Positions 8,455 to 18,233 of a stretch of 20,501 nt of DNA are shown one piece after another. Below the pieces are notes generated by a model. It made no database searches, was not told the DNA's origin, and was given only the letters and a program-made list of their open reading frames with translations. The position numbers and the translations under genes are program-made. The DNA is from Chara braunii. Its lineage: Eukaryota; Streptophyta; Charophyceae; Charales; Characeae. Where the stretch lies: contig BFEA01000005.1 in assembly GCA_003427395.1 (NCBI GenBank), forward strand, positions 425,266 through 445,766, written 5' to 3'. Position 1 is the stretch's first letter; the number at the start of each line of letters is the position of its first letter.

Positions 8455-9355
8455 CTTCTTGATTGTGTTCTCAAGCAAATGCTCCTTCCAATACGTAGGC
8501 AGTCCAAGGGTTCTTCGGGAGTTCTTATTCTCTTGTGCGCAGGCTAAGCGTCATCCTTAGGCCACACACCATTTCCCTAAGCACCACAATTCTACGGCGT
8601 CATCGGGGTGCGGGAACGCCGTCTTCCCCCTCGCCTCTACACACTCCTCGCGTCTCATACATTTCATCCATCATCATTGAAGCAGACCCCTTAGTCCTTT
8701 CGGGGCCTTCACATGCATGCAGAGGCTACTTCACAGTCTGATCAACAACAAGCCTAATTCCTTTTTTTTTTTCGCATTCGAAGTCTCAAGCAAAAGGTCT
8801 CCCGCATGGTTAGGTTTTACGCTAAGGGCCCGTAGCCCCTTCGCCCCCTCTTCCCCTTTACCTTTGCCGCCCGATTTCTCCCGGCCCGGTCCTGCTCAAG
8901 ACATCCCAAGACTTTACTAACCTGCACAATCCCACACAAAAGCAAAGACCAATACAATCCCCCATCGGGGTCAACACATAGCCCTTCCTGCATGCCTAAT
9001 CTTTCGTTTTCTTTGGCTTCTCATTGTTCTCCTTCCTTTGCGCAATAAGTCCATCCTCTTCTCATAGTCATGCAGTGGGGGAAATGGTTGAGTCGAACTG
9101 ACCTTGCACCAACTTTCTCTAGCCCTTTTTTGTCACCCGGCTCCTCTCAATCCCTCAAATGTCTCCTTCCTTTTCCTTTGCGGCGGCACAAGGGACCGAC
9201 AGTCCTTCCCTTGCACACTTTCTCTGCCAAGTGAGGGCAATTCCTTTTCACCGTTTGATCCCTGACAATGTAACAGTGAGTGGTGAAAGGTTAGTTATAT
9301 GCCAAGTGGTGGAAGGGAAGAAGGTTGAAGGGGCTGAAGTATGAGACAGGGGAAC
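8455..9355. other. Gene-free region
   Basis: C/T-rich sequence with a T run at about 8761-8772. No frame has a recognisable motif and I see no structured repeat of note. Confidence 0.5.
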
Positions 9356-9457
9356 GAGGGAGAGGGAGAGAGAGGGAGAGAGGGAGAGAGAGAGAGAGGA
9401 GAAGAGGGAGAGAGAGATAGTGAGATAGAGAGGGAGGAAGAGAAAGTGAGAGAGAGG
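9356..9457. repeat. GA-rich purine tract
   Basis: About 100 bases almost free of pyrimidines on the + strand, built of GAGAGGGA-like words. Open frames across it (Glu/Arg-rich on +, Ser/Leu-rich on -) are by-products of composition. Such tracts can form triplex DNA. Confidence 0.9.
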
Positions 9458-9530
9458 CAACTAGTCATAATCAAACCATCCGTCCGTAGTAGCAGCCAAG
9501 TGTCGGTCGCCCATCCTACAGCGGTAACAG

Positions 9531-10270
9531 CCAAATGTGAAACGGAACACTACCAAGTGCATGACTTTGACAAGGTGGGGGTAAAACTAGCGAGAGCACA
9601 TGCATATGAGTAAAAAAGCAGCCAAGTGTGAAAACGGAACTCTACCACATGCATGAACTCGACAAAGTGAAGGTAGAACTAGTGAGAACACATACGCATG
9701 AGTAGAAGATCAGCCAAGTGTGAAACGGAACACTACCACATACATGAGCTTAACAAAGTGAATGTTGAACTAGTGAAAGCACACGCACATGAGTAGAAGA
9801 ACAACCAAGTATGAAATGGAACACTACCACATGCATAAACTTGACAAAGTGAAGGTTGAACTAGTGAAAGCACATGCACATGAGTAGAAGAACAACCAAG
9901 TATGAAATGGAACACTACCACATGCATAAACTTGACAAAGTGAAGGTTGAACTAGTGAAAGCACATGCGCATGAGTAGAAGAACAACCAAGTGTGAATCG
10001 GAACACTACCACATGCATGAACTTGACAAGATGAGAGTATGAGTAGTGAAAGCACAAGCACATGAGAAGTTGAACAACCAAGTGAGAACCGGAACACTAC
10101 CAAGAGCATGGAGTTGACAAGACGAGAGTACGAGTAGTGAAAGCACAAGCACATGAGAAGTTGAACAGCCAAGTGAGAACTCGACAAAGTAAAGGTAGAA
10201 ATAGTGAGAGCACATACACATGAGTAGAAGATCAGCCAAGTGTGAAACGGAACACTACCACATACACAAG
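9531..10270. repeat. 91-bp minisatellite, about eight copies
   Basis: The word CCAAGTGTGAAACGGAACAC starts units at 9531, 9622, 9714, 9805, 9896, 9987, 10078, 10169 and 10236, giving steps of 91, 92, 91, 91, 91, 91, 91 and 67. Each unit continues ACTACCACATGCATGA, CTTGACAAAGTGAAGGT, then AAAGCACATGCACATGAGTA. Units at 9805 and 9896 are nearly identical, while the last two complete units share private changes such as GAGAAGTTGAAC. The 67-bp step is a 24-bp deletion. Minus-strand frames with repeated Cys/Ser/His blocks simply translate the repeat. Confidence 0.95.
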
Positions 10271-10905
10271 AGTTGCAATTTGCTCCTAAGTGAAGAAGTG
10301 GAGAGAAAGGGAGAGAAAAGTGAATAAAACTCGTTCAAATGCATGAAATCACAAGGGGAGAAGTGGCGATTCACATGGGAGTGAAGAAATGAACAAAACA
10401 AGAAATAACCATCATCAAAACACTAGAGAAAGCACATACAAGAGTTTCGATTTGCTCCTAAGTGAAGAAGTGGAAAAAAAGGGAGAGAAAAGTGAGTAGA
10501 ACTCACTCAAATGCATAAAATCACAAGGGGAGAAGTAACGCTTCACATGGGAGTGAAGAAATAGACTACACAAGAGAGTTTCTTTATCTAAACACTAGAG
10601 AAAGCACATACAAGAGTTGCAATTTGCTCCTAAGTGAAGAAGTGGAGAGAAAGGGAGAGAAAAGTGAGTAGAACTTACTCAAATGCATGAAATCACAAGG
10701 GGAGAAGTAGCGCTTCACATGGGAGTGAAGAAATGAACTAAACAAGAGAGTATCTTAATCTAAACACTAGAGAAAACGCATACGAGAGTTGTGATTTGCT
10801 CCTAAGTGAAGAAGTGGAGAGAAAGGGAGAGAAAAGTGAGTAGAACTCACTCAAATGCATGAAATCACAAGGGGAGAAGTGACGATTCACATGGGAGTAA
10901 AGAAT
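10271..10905. repeat. 172-bp satellite repeat, about 3.7 copies
   Basis: Units start at 10271, 10443, 10615 and 10787, exactly 172 bp apart, at AGTTGCAATTTGCTCCTAAG. The unit contains GTGGAGAGAAAGGGAGAG, AAATGCATGAAATCACAAG and a small hairpin CTTCAC / GTGAAG around ATGGGA. Its end (CACTAGAGAAAGCACATACA) resembles the end of the 91-bp unit. The fourth copy breaks off in the coding-free sequence after 10905. Confidence 0.95.
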
Positions 10906-10976
10906 GAGCCCATGGAGAGATCATTACTATTGAGAAGGCTTCCTACCATCTACTCTAAGCTTAGGAAAGTTCTCAT

Positions 10977-11149
10977 GGAGAGAGAAGAAGAAAACGGGGA
11001 GGGGAAAGAGAGAAAGATGAAGGAGATGAAGGAGAAGAAGAAGACGAAGGAGAGAGGGGGGAAGAAAGAAGATAAGGGAGGAAGAAGAAGAAGAAGAAGA
11101 AGAAGAAGAAGAGGAAGAGGAAGAGGAAGAGGAAGAAGAAACAGAAAAA
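10977..11149. repeat. Purine-rich tract with (GAA)n at 11081-11141
   Basis: Nearly all purine on the + strand, ending in a GAA/GAGGAA microsatellite. Apparent Lys/Glu/Arg-rich and Ser- or Phe-rich frames through it are composition artefacts. Confidence 0.9.
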
Positions 11150-12137
11150 TCTCCTCCTTTCCACTCATCTCCTTGATGTCTAGGAGATGGCGCATCAACC
11201 TTAATGAAGTCTCTCCCTTCCTTGCACAAGAATTTCCTTGGCTATCACTCTCTTCCTCCCCAAACCCTTCTCTTCTTCTTCTCTCAACCTTACCCAGGCT
11301 ATGACAAACTTCTCCCACTATGGCTATGGAGTCCTCCCCTCTAGGAGGGCTAATGAGACTCCCTCTAGCCTCTCTCTCTTTCTCATAGTCTGGGGGCTAT
11401 GGCCGATAACCCCCCTAGGCCAACCTCACTACCACTAACCTCTAGAGCTCCTTCTCCTAGCTCACAGTCTTCTCTAAGCTCTCCAACTGGCAGGGGTTCC
11501 CCTCTCATCTCTCCAAGTGAGAAAGTGCTCCTATGAGCTCACTTGGGCATCATGGGCACTTCTCATGCAAATGTGAGTATGGCGGACTGAATCCTCAGCT
11601 TATGTAGGCTGAAACCAGCACCCCGGCCAGTCTATGGGCCTACCCATGTGCCTTGAGGTGAACCGAGGTACCCCCAAGGCAAAATTTCACCACTAGTCAC
11701 TTCCGGAGGTACCCGGGTCTTAATTTGGCCAAGTACATGCAGTCTGAGTGGTTGGTACCAACTTGGATTGCCTCTTGGCCTCCTTCAGCCTCTTTTTCAT
11801 TTCCAAAATGCTGCCCCCTTGGGTCCTACTGCCCAAGGGGCAGCCTTACTTGAGAGAAAAAGGCCTAGTGGACCTTTTTCTCGATTTTTTCAGTTTCTAT
11901 CCCATTTTTAGTAGGCCGAGGTATTCCATGCCTCGGTGCTATTTCAGCCTTGGATCTGGCTGAGATCCAAGACCAACAATATTTCGAGCTACCCCTACGT
12001 AGCCCTTGCTTCAGATTTGTGCCCCTAAGCTCACTTTTTCAATTTTTGGTGCATCTGGCTCTCTTTTTGGGCCAAATGCACGTTTTCGTCTTTTTCGCTT
12101 TTTTGTTTCTTTCCATTTTGGGCTGCCAACTCATTCC
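11150..12137. other. Gene-free pyrimidine-rich region with one 8-bp hairpin
   Basis: No recognisable coding sequence. CTTGGATC (11949-11956) and GATCCAAG (11964-11971) form a perfect stem around a 7-nt loop. The rest is C/T-rich and resembles the repeat-built DNA to its right. Confidence 0.5.
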
Positions 12138-12181
12138 GGAGCTAGCCGTTTTAAACTGATCCACAAGAAACGGCTAGTTCC
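12138..12181. repeat. 14-bp inverted repeat hairpin
   Basis: GGAGCTAGCCGTTT (12138-12151) pairs with AAACGGCTAGTTCC (12168-12181) across a 16-nt loop. Thirteen pairs are Watson-Crick and one is G-T on this strand. Confidence 0.85.
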
Positions 12182-12311
12182 TCTCCACCATGAGATCTGA
12201 TCTTAGATTTATGGCCCACAAAAAAAACGGCCATCTCCCTTTTGCATTTTTCTTATTTTTCTCTTTTTAACTCAGATTTTGTGGAGATATTGCTTCAAGG
12301 GCCATATCTCT

Positions 12312-12390
12312 GCAATCCGGATTGCCCTCCTCAATTCTAGGAGGGATGAGGTCACAGTAGGGACCTGCCAGTCCCTACTGTGCAGGTCCC
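12312..12390. repeat. Perfect 14-bp palindrome and adjoining 12-bp hairpin
   Basis: GCAATCC/GGATTGC is a perfect dyad at 12312-12325. CACAGTAGGGAC (12353-12364) and GTCCCTACTGTG (12371-12382) then pair around CTGCCA, and GGGACCTG (12360-12367) with CAGGTCCC (12383-12390) offers a competing fold. The TAGGGAC-TGCCAGTCCCTACTG core recurs at 13789-13811. Confidence 0.8.
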
Positions 12391-12502
12391 AATAGGCCGA
12401 CGTATTCTTCTCCACCCTTTTTCCCCTTTTGTCTCATTCTCCTTCCATTTTTTATTTTTTTTTATTTTTATTTTTTTAAATTTAATGTGACAAGTGTCAA
12501 AT

Positions 12503-12565
12503 AACTGTTGAGTTTTTTTCTAGTCCATGGATCCTCATCCATAGCTAGATTCAGACTCAACAGTT
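12503..12565. repeat. Long hairpin of three stacked helices
   Basis: AACTGTTGAGT (12503-12513) is the exact reverse complement of ACTCAACAGTT (12555-12565). Inside it CTAG pairs with CTAG (12520-12523 / 12545-12548), and ATGGAT pairs with ATCCAT (12527-12532 / 12537-12542) around CCTC. The three helices nest in order with internal loops, so the whole 63 bases can fold as one arm. Confidence 0.85.
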
Positions 12566-13257
12566 GACCGTTATATCTTGGATTACAGTAATGGCACCCC
12601 CATGCTGCTAGGGGGTTCCATTTTGCCTCCGTTAGTCCCAATTTTGAGCCCCCTTTGCTCCAATTTTCTTTGGGCAGCCTTTTTTTCTGCGTTGGGCCCC
12701 TTGGGGCTTTATTTTCTCATGCCTAGCTAGTCCAAGATATCTCGGACTGCTGGGCTGCCCTCCCAACACCATTATTTTGTTTTCTTTTTCTCTCATGGCT
12801 CTCCCATTTGATCCCACTTGCATTAGTGGTGCTAATATTTTCCACCGTCTATATCTTAATCTCGACGGTGCCACTTGCTTGCGTGTCCATTCCTTATGTT
12901 GGCTCATGCTTACCTTGGGACAACTCAAGTCCCCGCCATTTTCTCCGTACTAGTTCCATTTTTTTGTCCCGCCGGTAGTCCCGCCGGCGCATGTCGCGTT
13001 TTTCGACTATTATTATTTGGGCCCACTTAGTCCCCGGCAACGTCCCGGATGATGTCCCATTTTTATTTTGGGACCTACTTGTCCTTGGTGGTTCCAATAT
13101 CCCTTCCTTAGGTGTGACTAGTGTGTCGATTATTCTTGGCCGCGGGATCTTATCTTACGGTTTCCGTCTACGGTCTTTATTTGCCCCATGTCGAAATCAC
13201 TTCTTTTTAGCCTTTTGGGTTTGTCGTGGCCCACTTTCTTTTAACCTAGGCATCCTT

Positions 13258-13625
13258 ATGCAGTCCGATATTTCTCGGACTGCAATTATGGCCCTTTTTC
13301 CTAGTCCCACAGCCCCACAACTTGCCCCATATTGAAAGAAAACGAAACGCTCAATTCTCAAGGGCATCCGGGTTCAATATTGGCTCCGAATGCACCTAAA
13401 ACATGTGTTTTCCCTTCCCCATGCAGCCCATTGCAACTCGGACTGCAATAGGGGTCAATTTCCTAGCCCCAATGCCCTACAACTAGCCCTCAACTGAAAG
13501 AAAAGAAACGACCAACTTCCAAGTGCATCGGGGAGCGCTCAATTTTGACTCCGGATGCACCATAAACTTGTGTTTCTCCTCCCCCATGTAATCCGTTGTA
13601 TTTCGGTTGCATGGGGCTTTGATTT
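13258..13625. repeat. 163-bp tandem repeat, two full copies and a partial third
   Basis: Units start at 13258, 13421 and 13586 (steps 163 and 165) at ATGCAGTCCG-like words. Each unit carries a CGGACTGCAAT segment, an ACTGAAAGAAAAGAAACG-like segment and a GGATGCACC segment. In unit 1 GCAGTCCGA (13260-13268) and TCGGACTGC (13275-13283) form a perfect 9-bp hairpin. The third copy loses similarity after about 13625. Confidence 0.85.
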
Positions 13626-14353
13626 TTCTTGATTTTCTTTGCAAAATCAAGAGAAAATCAAGATCTTTTGCAACCGCCATATTCCAGAATGTATCTGGTC
13701 ACGGATGTATCTCCCCATGTGGTCGTTTTTTACTATTAAGGTTTTTTTCTCTTTTCTTTTTTTTTCCTTTTCCTCCTTTCTTGGACTGTAGGGACTTGCC
13801 AGTCCCTACTGACGGCCAACTCACTCACTCCCTCTCACTCTTTTTGTTTTATTCTTCCACATTTTTCTTTTCTTTTCTTTCTTTTTCTAGCATGTCAAGT
13901 GTCAAGTGGTCGTTAAGGTCCTTTTCTAGGCCCTTCCTCTTAGTTTTGACCCTCCCTATCCCCATGGTGCAGTCCGTTACATCTCGGACCGGAATAATGG
14001 CTCCCTCATGCCTATGGGAGCTTCCTTTTTCCTTTATTTCTCTCCCACAATAGCCCCTCTTACTCCGATTTTCTCCCGGAGGCCTATTTTTCACATCGAG
14101 TCTCTTTTGACTCCATTTTCTTGAGGGACGCTGATCCGAGATTTTTCGGATTGCACTCACCCCTCCCACTTCATGTTTCCTTACTTTTTCTTTTTCTTTT
14201 GGCCTTCCCGTTTGCTACCGTTCGTGCTTGCACTAGCGGTGCTAATATTTTTAGCCGTCAAAATCTCGATCTTGACAGTGCATCTTGTCTGAATTGTTTT
14301 CTCCTCATGCCGCTCCGCCGTTTCTCTTGGGACCTTCTCATGTCCCCACCACT

Positions 14354-14558
14354 TGTCCCGTCGGTGGTCCCCGACACTTNGTCCCGTCGNTGGTCCCCGA
14401 CACTTAGTCCCGTCAGTGGTCCCCGACACTTAGTCCCGCCGGTGGTCCCCGACACTTAGTCCCACCGGTGGTCCCCGACACTTAGTCCNGTCGGTGGTCC
14501 CCGACACTTAGTTCCGCCAGTGGTCCCCGACACTTAGTCCCACCGGTGGTCCTCGACA
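14354..14558. repeat. 26-bp minisatellite, about eight copies, with three N
   Basis: The unit AGTCCCGTCGGTGGTCCC + CGACACTT starts at 14354, 14380, 14406, 14432, 14458, 14484, 14510 and 14536. Bases 14380, 14390 and 14489 are N, all inside the array, which suggests unresolved differences between reads or alleles. Copy number may be collapsed in the assembly. Confidence 0.95.
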
Positions 14559-14560
14559 TA

Positions 14561-15011
14561 TAATTGTCGTAGGCGGCCCCCACGTTGGGCCCTTATTGTG
14601 TAGCATCCCACGGCCGTCGGGATCGTCCACCTCTCGGCTTCCCTATTCTTTTGTCGTTCGCCGTACCGTATTTGTAAGGTTAATGGCCCCTTGGCCTTTG
14701 TCATGCTGAATCCCAATGACCCTCCTGCCCTCATGCTACGTTCCTATGTGCCCATGTCCTCGCGCTGGTTTCTCCGCCCGCGGGCCTCCAATCTGAGGTT
14801 CCTGCTAATTGTCGTAGGTGGCCCCCACGTTGGGCCCTTATTTTGTAGCGTCCCACGGCCGCCGGGATCGTCCACCTCTCGGCTTCCCTATTCTTTTGTC
14901 GCTCGTCGTACCGTATTTGCAAGGTTAATGGCCCCTTGGCCTTTGTCATGCTGAATCCCAATGACCCTCCTGCTCTCATGCTACATTCCTATGTGCCCAT
15001 GTCCTCGCGCT
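14561..15011. repeat. 245-bp tandem duplication
   Basis: TAATTGTCGTAGG at 14561 recurs at 14806, and the two copies match with few differences over about 206 bp up to TCCTCGCGCT (14766 and 15011). Unit 1 has 39-40 further bases (14767-14805) not matched after unit 2. Minus-strand and plus-strand open frames (both starting near the duplicated CATGCTGAATCCC) are duplicated with it; I see no domain in them and do not call them genes. Confidence 0.95.
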
Positions 15012-16599
15012 TACTTGCTTGCCGTCACTGCTTCTTTCCCCCTGCGGTTCTCAACCCAGGGCATCATTCCTTCCGGCGGCCTAGTCCTTTGTCTTTTCTT
15101 TCCCTTGCCTCCTTACTCCAGATTTTTCTGTCGTGCACAATTTGGCTATATGCAGGCTCTCGAGTGGCGGGATGTTATTCGAGACCCACCGGTCCCGACA
15201 CCGATAGGATCAGGACTGAGCTTCTTCAATGGGTCGGTCACTGTTCCTTCCCTCCGGTCCCCTAGTCTCTGCTCAGTGCCGCTCGGGTGGGGGCAACGAC
15301 ACATCTCTGGGTAGCGGGCGCTAAGTTTGCCCACGGGATACTTTCCGACCATAGGCAGGAGGCGGAATGCTACGACAGGGCCGACGGGTAGATCGCTGTG
15401 AGGCACTGTCGGGTTGACATAAATGAGGACGAGCGGAGCGGGCATGGGGGGGTAGAACCCTACGACAAGAGAGGCGCAGGACAAAATCGACGAGTTAATA
15501 GCGCAACGAGTGACGGGCAGCAGCGGAGAGGAGTCAGAGAATGGCAGAGGGAATGAATCAGAGCGCGCTTCCGCGCCGGATCCATTCGGAGAGAAGGGCT
15601 ATGGAGAAAACGGGGGAGCGCAGCTGAAGAAGCTTAACTCGCGTGATTCTTACTGGAATCAAGCGAGGAAAGAGGTGATTCTGAGGGATCAAGGCAGGGC
15701 GATTTCACTAGTGGGATTAGTTTTGGGCGAAATTTAGTAAATCAAGGGATTAGTAGAGAAGCTTGCGCGCTGAGATGGCAGGAACGAGAAGGAGGGAGAA
15801 TAAGGAAACGCCTATCTCCCTCGTTTCTGACCAGATTTAAACGAGGGAGGGCAGAATTTCGGGATTTTTGGACAAGGCGATTTCGATGGTGTATTTAGTT
15901 TTAAGATTAGTTTATCAGAACTATAGTTTGTAAAGAAGGACAATGCGTGGAGGTCGACGAGCAAAGGAAAGATAGTAGCGGGGGATAAAAAGTTGTAGCT
16001 CACTCATTTCCTGATGAAAACGAGCAAAAAAAAAAATAAACTAAGTCTTTTGACCATTCTGAGGGGATTGGCTGTGCCAGGTCTTCGATCAGGGAAGTAG
16101 TCTGTTCAGCACTGTCTACAGGAGCTGCGGGGTGTGTTGACGGAAAAGGGCGGGAAAAAGCGAAACTATAGGTATCTGCCTGTATTTCTGCAGTAGATCC
16201 TTTCGCTTGGTTGCTCCTTGTGGTAGTGCTTTATTTCTTACTTCCGGTACTGTAGGCTATGCTGTTCGTTTCCCCACGTCGACGTACACCCATCATAGTG
16301 GTTGTATTAGAGTGCGTGATCGTGCCCACCATTGCTGCGTAAGGTTGTGCTCGTCATTGATACCTGTCGGTTCGCAGTCGAGTTCCCTCTCGCGAGTCGT
16401 GTTCCTTCTCACCACCACCCTCGCAACTTACGGGTTACACAGGTCTTCCCTCGTTTTGTGACTGTCGAGAATATCCGAACGCAGCCCCGGGGTTGACCAG
16501 ATACATCGAGCGGAGACGTATGGAGGATTAAATTGAGAAAGGGCAAAAGCATACATTGGAGGATGGTGAAGCAAGGTGGGGGCAATAAGATAATAGTGG
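15012..16599. other. No convincing gene; one 11-bp hairpin
   Basis: Base composition is more balanced than in the flanks, and a frame at 15510-15737 encodes a hydrophilic Ser/Gly/Glu-rich stretch, but it has no ATG start and no domain. CTCCCTCGTTT (15816-15826) and AAACGAGGGAG (15839-15849) form a perfect hairpin with a 12-nt loop. An exon of an unknown gene cannot be excluded here. Confidence 0.4.
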
Positions 16600-17713
16600 A
16601 TGGGCTTACATAGTGTTGGTAATTTCGTCCGACATCTGTGTGTATCTTCCCGCGCTCCTAGGGAAGAGCCATCCTGACTTTTGCCCAGCCAAACGGTCGA
16701 CATAGCGAGGAGAGCGGGGGCACCGATGCGCCAAGTGGCTGAGATGCTGCCCGTTCCAACAATCAAATGAGTTACAGACTTGGGTGCTCACCTGCTGATG
16801 ACGCGCAGCCTGTCCAATTGAGCGGAGTAACGGGAGGCCAATTGCAAAGACAACGGGTGCACTCTATAGCCGAGCAGTGATATTCGCTAGTGAATAGGGC
16901 AGCAACAAGTCAGCCGCGAAAGTGCAGACCTCCCTGTAAGCCATGCGCCGCCTGTTCCATCAGCGGCAGTGGAGAGGGAAGCCGGCAGCAAGGAACTGTG
17001 AATTTAATGATTGACCAACACGATGCTCGTCTGTCAATTGAAGTAGTGTGAATTCGGCCTCGAAGTTGGAGAATCGCCCGCGGATAAGTGGAGGTTTACC
17101 TGCGGTCGGTGCGCTAAGAAAATAAATCATTGTGGCGATTGAGGAGGATCATCAGGAGGTCAATAACCAGCAGTTGGGATTCGGTTTAACCGGCGGCTGT
17201 GTGTTTTGGCTACCATTGCGGGGCCCTCAGGCGCATGAAGACTACAAGGCCCTCTCATGCGAGTCTGAGAGCACCCTTCTTGTATATGAGAGTCTTAATG
17301 CTTCTCCTTATGTCCTTCTTACTCTTAAGTTTGATCCTGTTCTGAGAGGAAGGCGGCAGGCAGGAATGCAACCCGTAGCACCGAAACAAGACTGTGGGGA
17401 GTCAGTCCACCGATTGCGGGAGCTCTGCCGGAACCTAGGCGGGGTTCTGGAGGCAGGGAACAAAGAGGTAACCATTGCTTTCCTTCTATAAACCCAGTTA
17501 TAACCCCTACATGTACAGACTGCTATGTTTGACTGAGTATATTGCCTGCATACCTACTTTGACTTTCAGTTTCACTTTCATGACAAACCAGATTTAATTA
17601 AACAAGTTGCAATTCAGTTTTGTTGGTTTGACTGAAAGCAGATTGTGGGGTTGCATCTGGGGGAAGGATAGGAGGAAGGTTATATTGCTTCTGTTTGACT
17701 GGGTCAACCAAAG
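16600..17713. other. No convincing gene; possible exon-like pieces
   Basis: A plus-strand frame at 17132-17491 (119 codons from GTG) and minus-strand frames around 16606-16860 are open. GTAAGC/GTGAGC-like words that could be splice donors occur on both strands. No family is recognisable and there is no ATG-led frame of length. From 17500 the DNA turns AT-richer and shows repeated TTTGAC words that lead into the hairpin array. Confidence 0.35.
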
Positions 17714-17748
17714 GCTGGGAGAGTCTCCATAAGATTGGAGGGCCCAGT
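17714..17748 (+). other. Hairpin copy 1
   Basis: Outer stem GCTGGG / CCCAGT (last pair G-T); inner stem CTCC / GGAG; loop ATAAGATT. Confidence 0.75.
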
Positions 17749-17776
17749 GCTATGTTTATTTTTGATTGCCTGAAGG

Positions 17777-17811
17777 ACAAGACAGGTTCCCATAAGATTG
17801 GGTGGTCTGGT
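17777..17811 (+). other. Hairpin copy 2
   Basis: Outer stem ACAAGAC / GTCTGGT with one A-G mismatch; internal loop AGGTT / TG; inner stem CCC / GGG; loop ATAAGATT. Confidence 0.7.
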
Positions 17812-17851
17812 TGCTTTGACTTGTGAGGGCTGCATGTGTTTGACTTTCAGG

Positions 17852-17888
17852 GACCAAGCATTTTTCCATAAGATTGGATGGCTTGGTT
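17852..17888 (+). other. Hairpin copy 3
   Basis: Outer stem GACCAAGC / GCTTGGTT, eight pairs with one G-T; internal loop ATTTT / TG; inner stem TCC / GGA; loop ATAAGATT. Its AAGC/GCTT base replaces the AGAC/GTCT of other copies, a compensatory change. Confidence 0.85.
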
Positions 17889-17948
17889 GTCTTGTTTTCT
17901 TTGGGATTTTCTATGTTTTTTTAGTTTCTGAAGGAAAGTTTGACACGT

Positions 17949-17962
17949 TCCATAAGATTGGA
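17949..17962 (+). other. Hairpin copy 4, outer stem decayed
   Basis: Inner stem TCC / GGA and loop ATAAGATT are intact. The flanks (TTTGACACGT and TGACCCTAAC) pair poorly; only AGTT (17937-17940) with AACT (17970-17973) is left. Confidence 0.6.
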
Positions 17963-18011
17963 TGACCCTAACTCTCTTTTGTTTTATTTCTGAAGGAGAA
18001 ACTCAGGCAAA

Positions 18012-18050
18012 GGACTGGACAGGTTCCCATAAGATTGGGCGGTCTGGTCT
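18012..18050 (+). other. Hairpin copy 5
   Basis: Outer stem GGACTGGAC / GTCTGGTCT, nine pairs of which three are G-T; internal loop AGGTT / CG; inner stem CCC / GGG; loop ATAAGATT. Confidence 0.85.
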
Positions 18051-18121
18051 GGGGCCACGCACATGCTGGAACGAAAAGGCTAAATTTGTTTATATCTTAT
18101 ATTACTTACTTATGAACACGC

Positions 18122-18160
18122 TAGTCAGACATTTTTCCATAAGATTGGATGGTCTGACTA
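18122..18160 (+). other. Hairpin copy 6
   Basis: Outer stem TAGTCAGAC / GTCTGACTA, nine perfect pairs; internal loop ATTTT / TG; inner stem TCC / GGA; loop ATAAGATT. Confidence 0.9.
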
Positions 18161-18233
18161 TAGCTTATCACCAACTGAAGAGAGTATGTATAAAGTTGTG
18201 GTAAGAATGGGACATGCTGAATCTTGATCTAAG

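Larger units (their letters stand above)
12352..14300. repeat. Two diverged direct copies about 1.41-1.43 kb apart
   Basis: Copy A (12352 to about 12900) and copy B (about 13785-14300) share ordered anchors. These are the TAGGGAC hairpin (12358 and 13789), a GTCAAGTGTCAA-like word (about 12488 and 13893), the ATGG-CCC-ATGC segment (12591 and 13997), and GGTGCTAATATTTT (12829 and 14239) followed by a CCGTC-n-GAC hairpin. The offset stays between about 1406 and 1431. The copies are strongly diverged. They look like old transposon or repeat-block duplicates rather than genes. Confidence 0.7.

Noticed and set aside
9733-10239. Cys/Ser/Phe-rich repeated minus-strand proteins
   Set aside because: They are translations of the 91-bp minisatellite in different frames; a period of 91 is not a multiple of three, so a repeat protein cannot be maintained.
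9531-10905. CRISPR array
   Set aside because: Repeats are 91 and 172 bp and contiguous, with no unique spacers and no cas genes.
10855-11318. Lys/Glu/Arg-rich (+) and Ser-, Leu- or Phe-rich (-) frames
   Set aside because: They arise from the purine and (GAA)n tract and have no other content.
15510-15737. 75-codon hydrophilic frame
   Set aside because: It begins with GTG, is low in complexity (Ser/Gly/Glu), and has no motif or continuation.
16606-17110. Minus-strand exon-like pieces with GTGAGC and GTAAAC donor-like words
   Set aside because: Donor-like words are frequent by chance, the joined product matches nothing I know, and a stop precedes the best open stretch.
17132-17491. 119-codon plus-strand frame beginning GTG
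   Set aside because: It has no ATG, no domain and no supporting neighbour. An exon ending at AGAG-GTAACC near 17467 is conceivable but unsupported.
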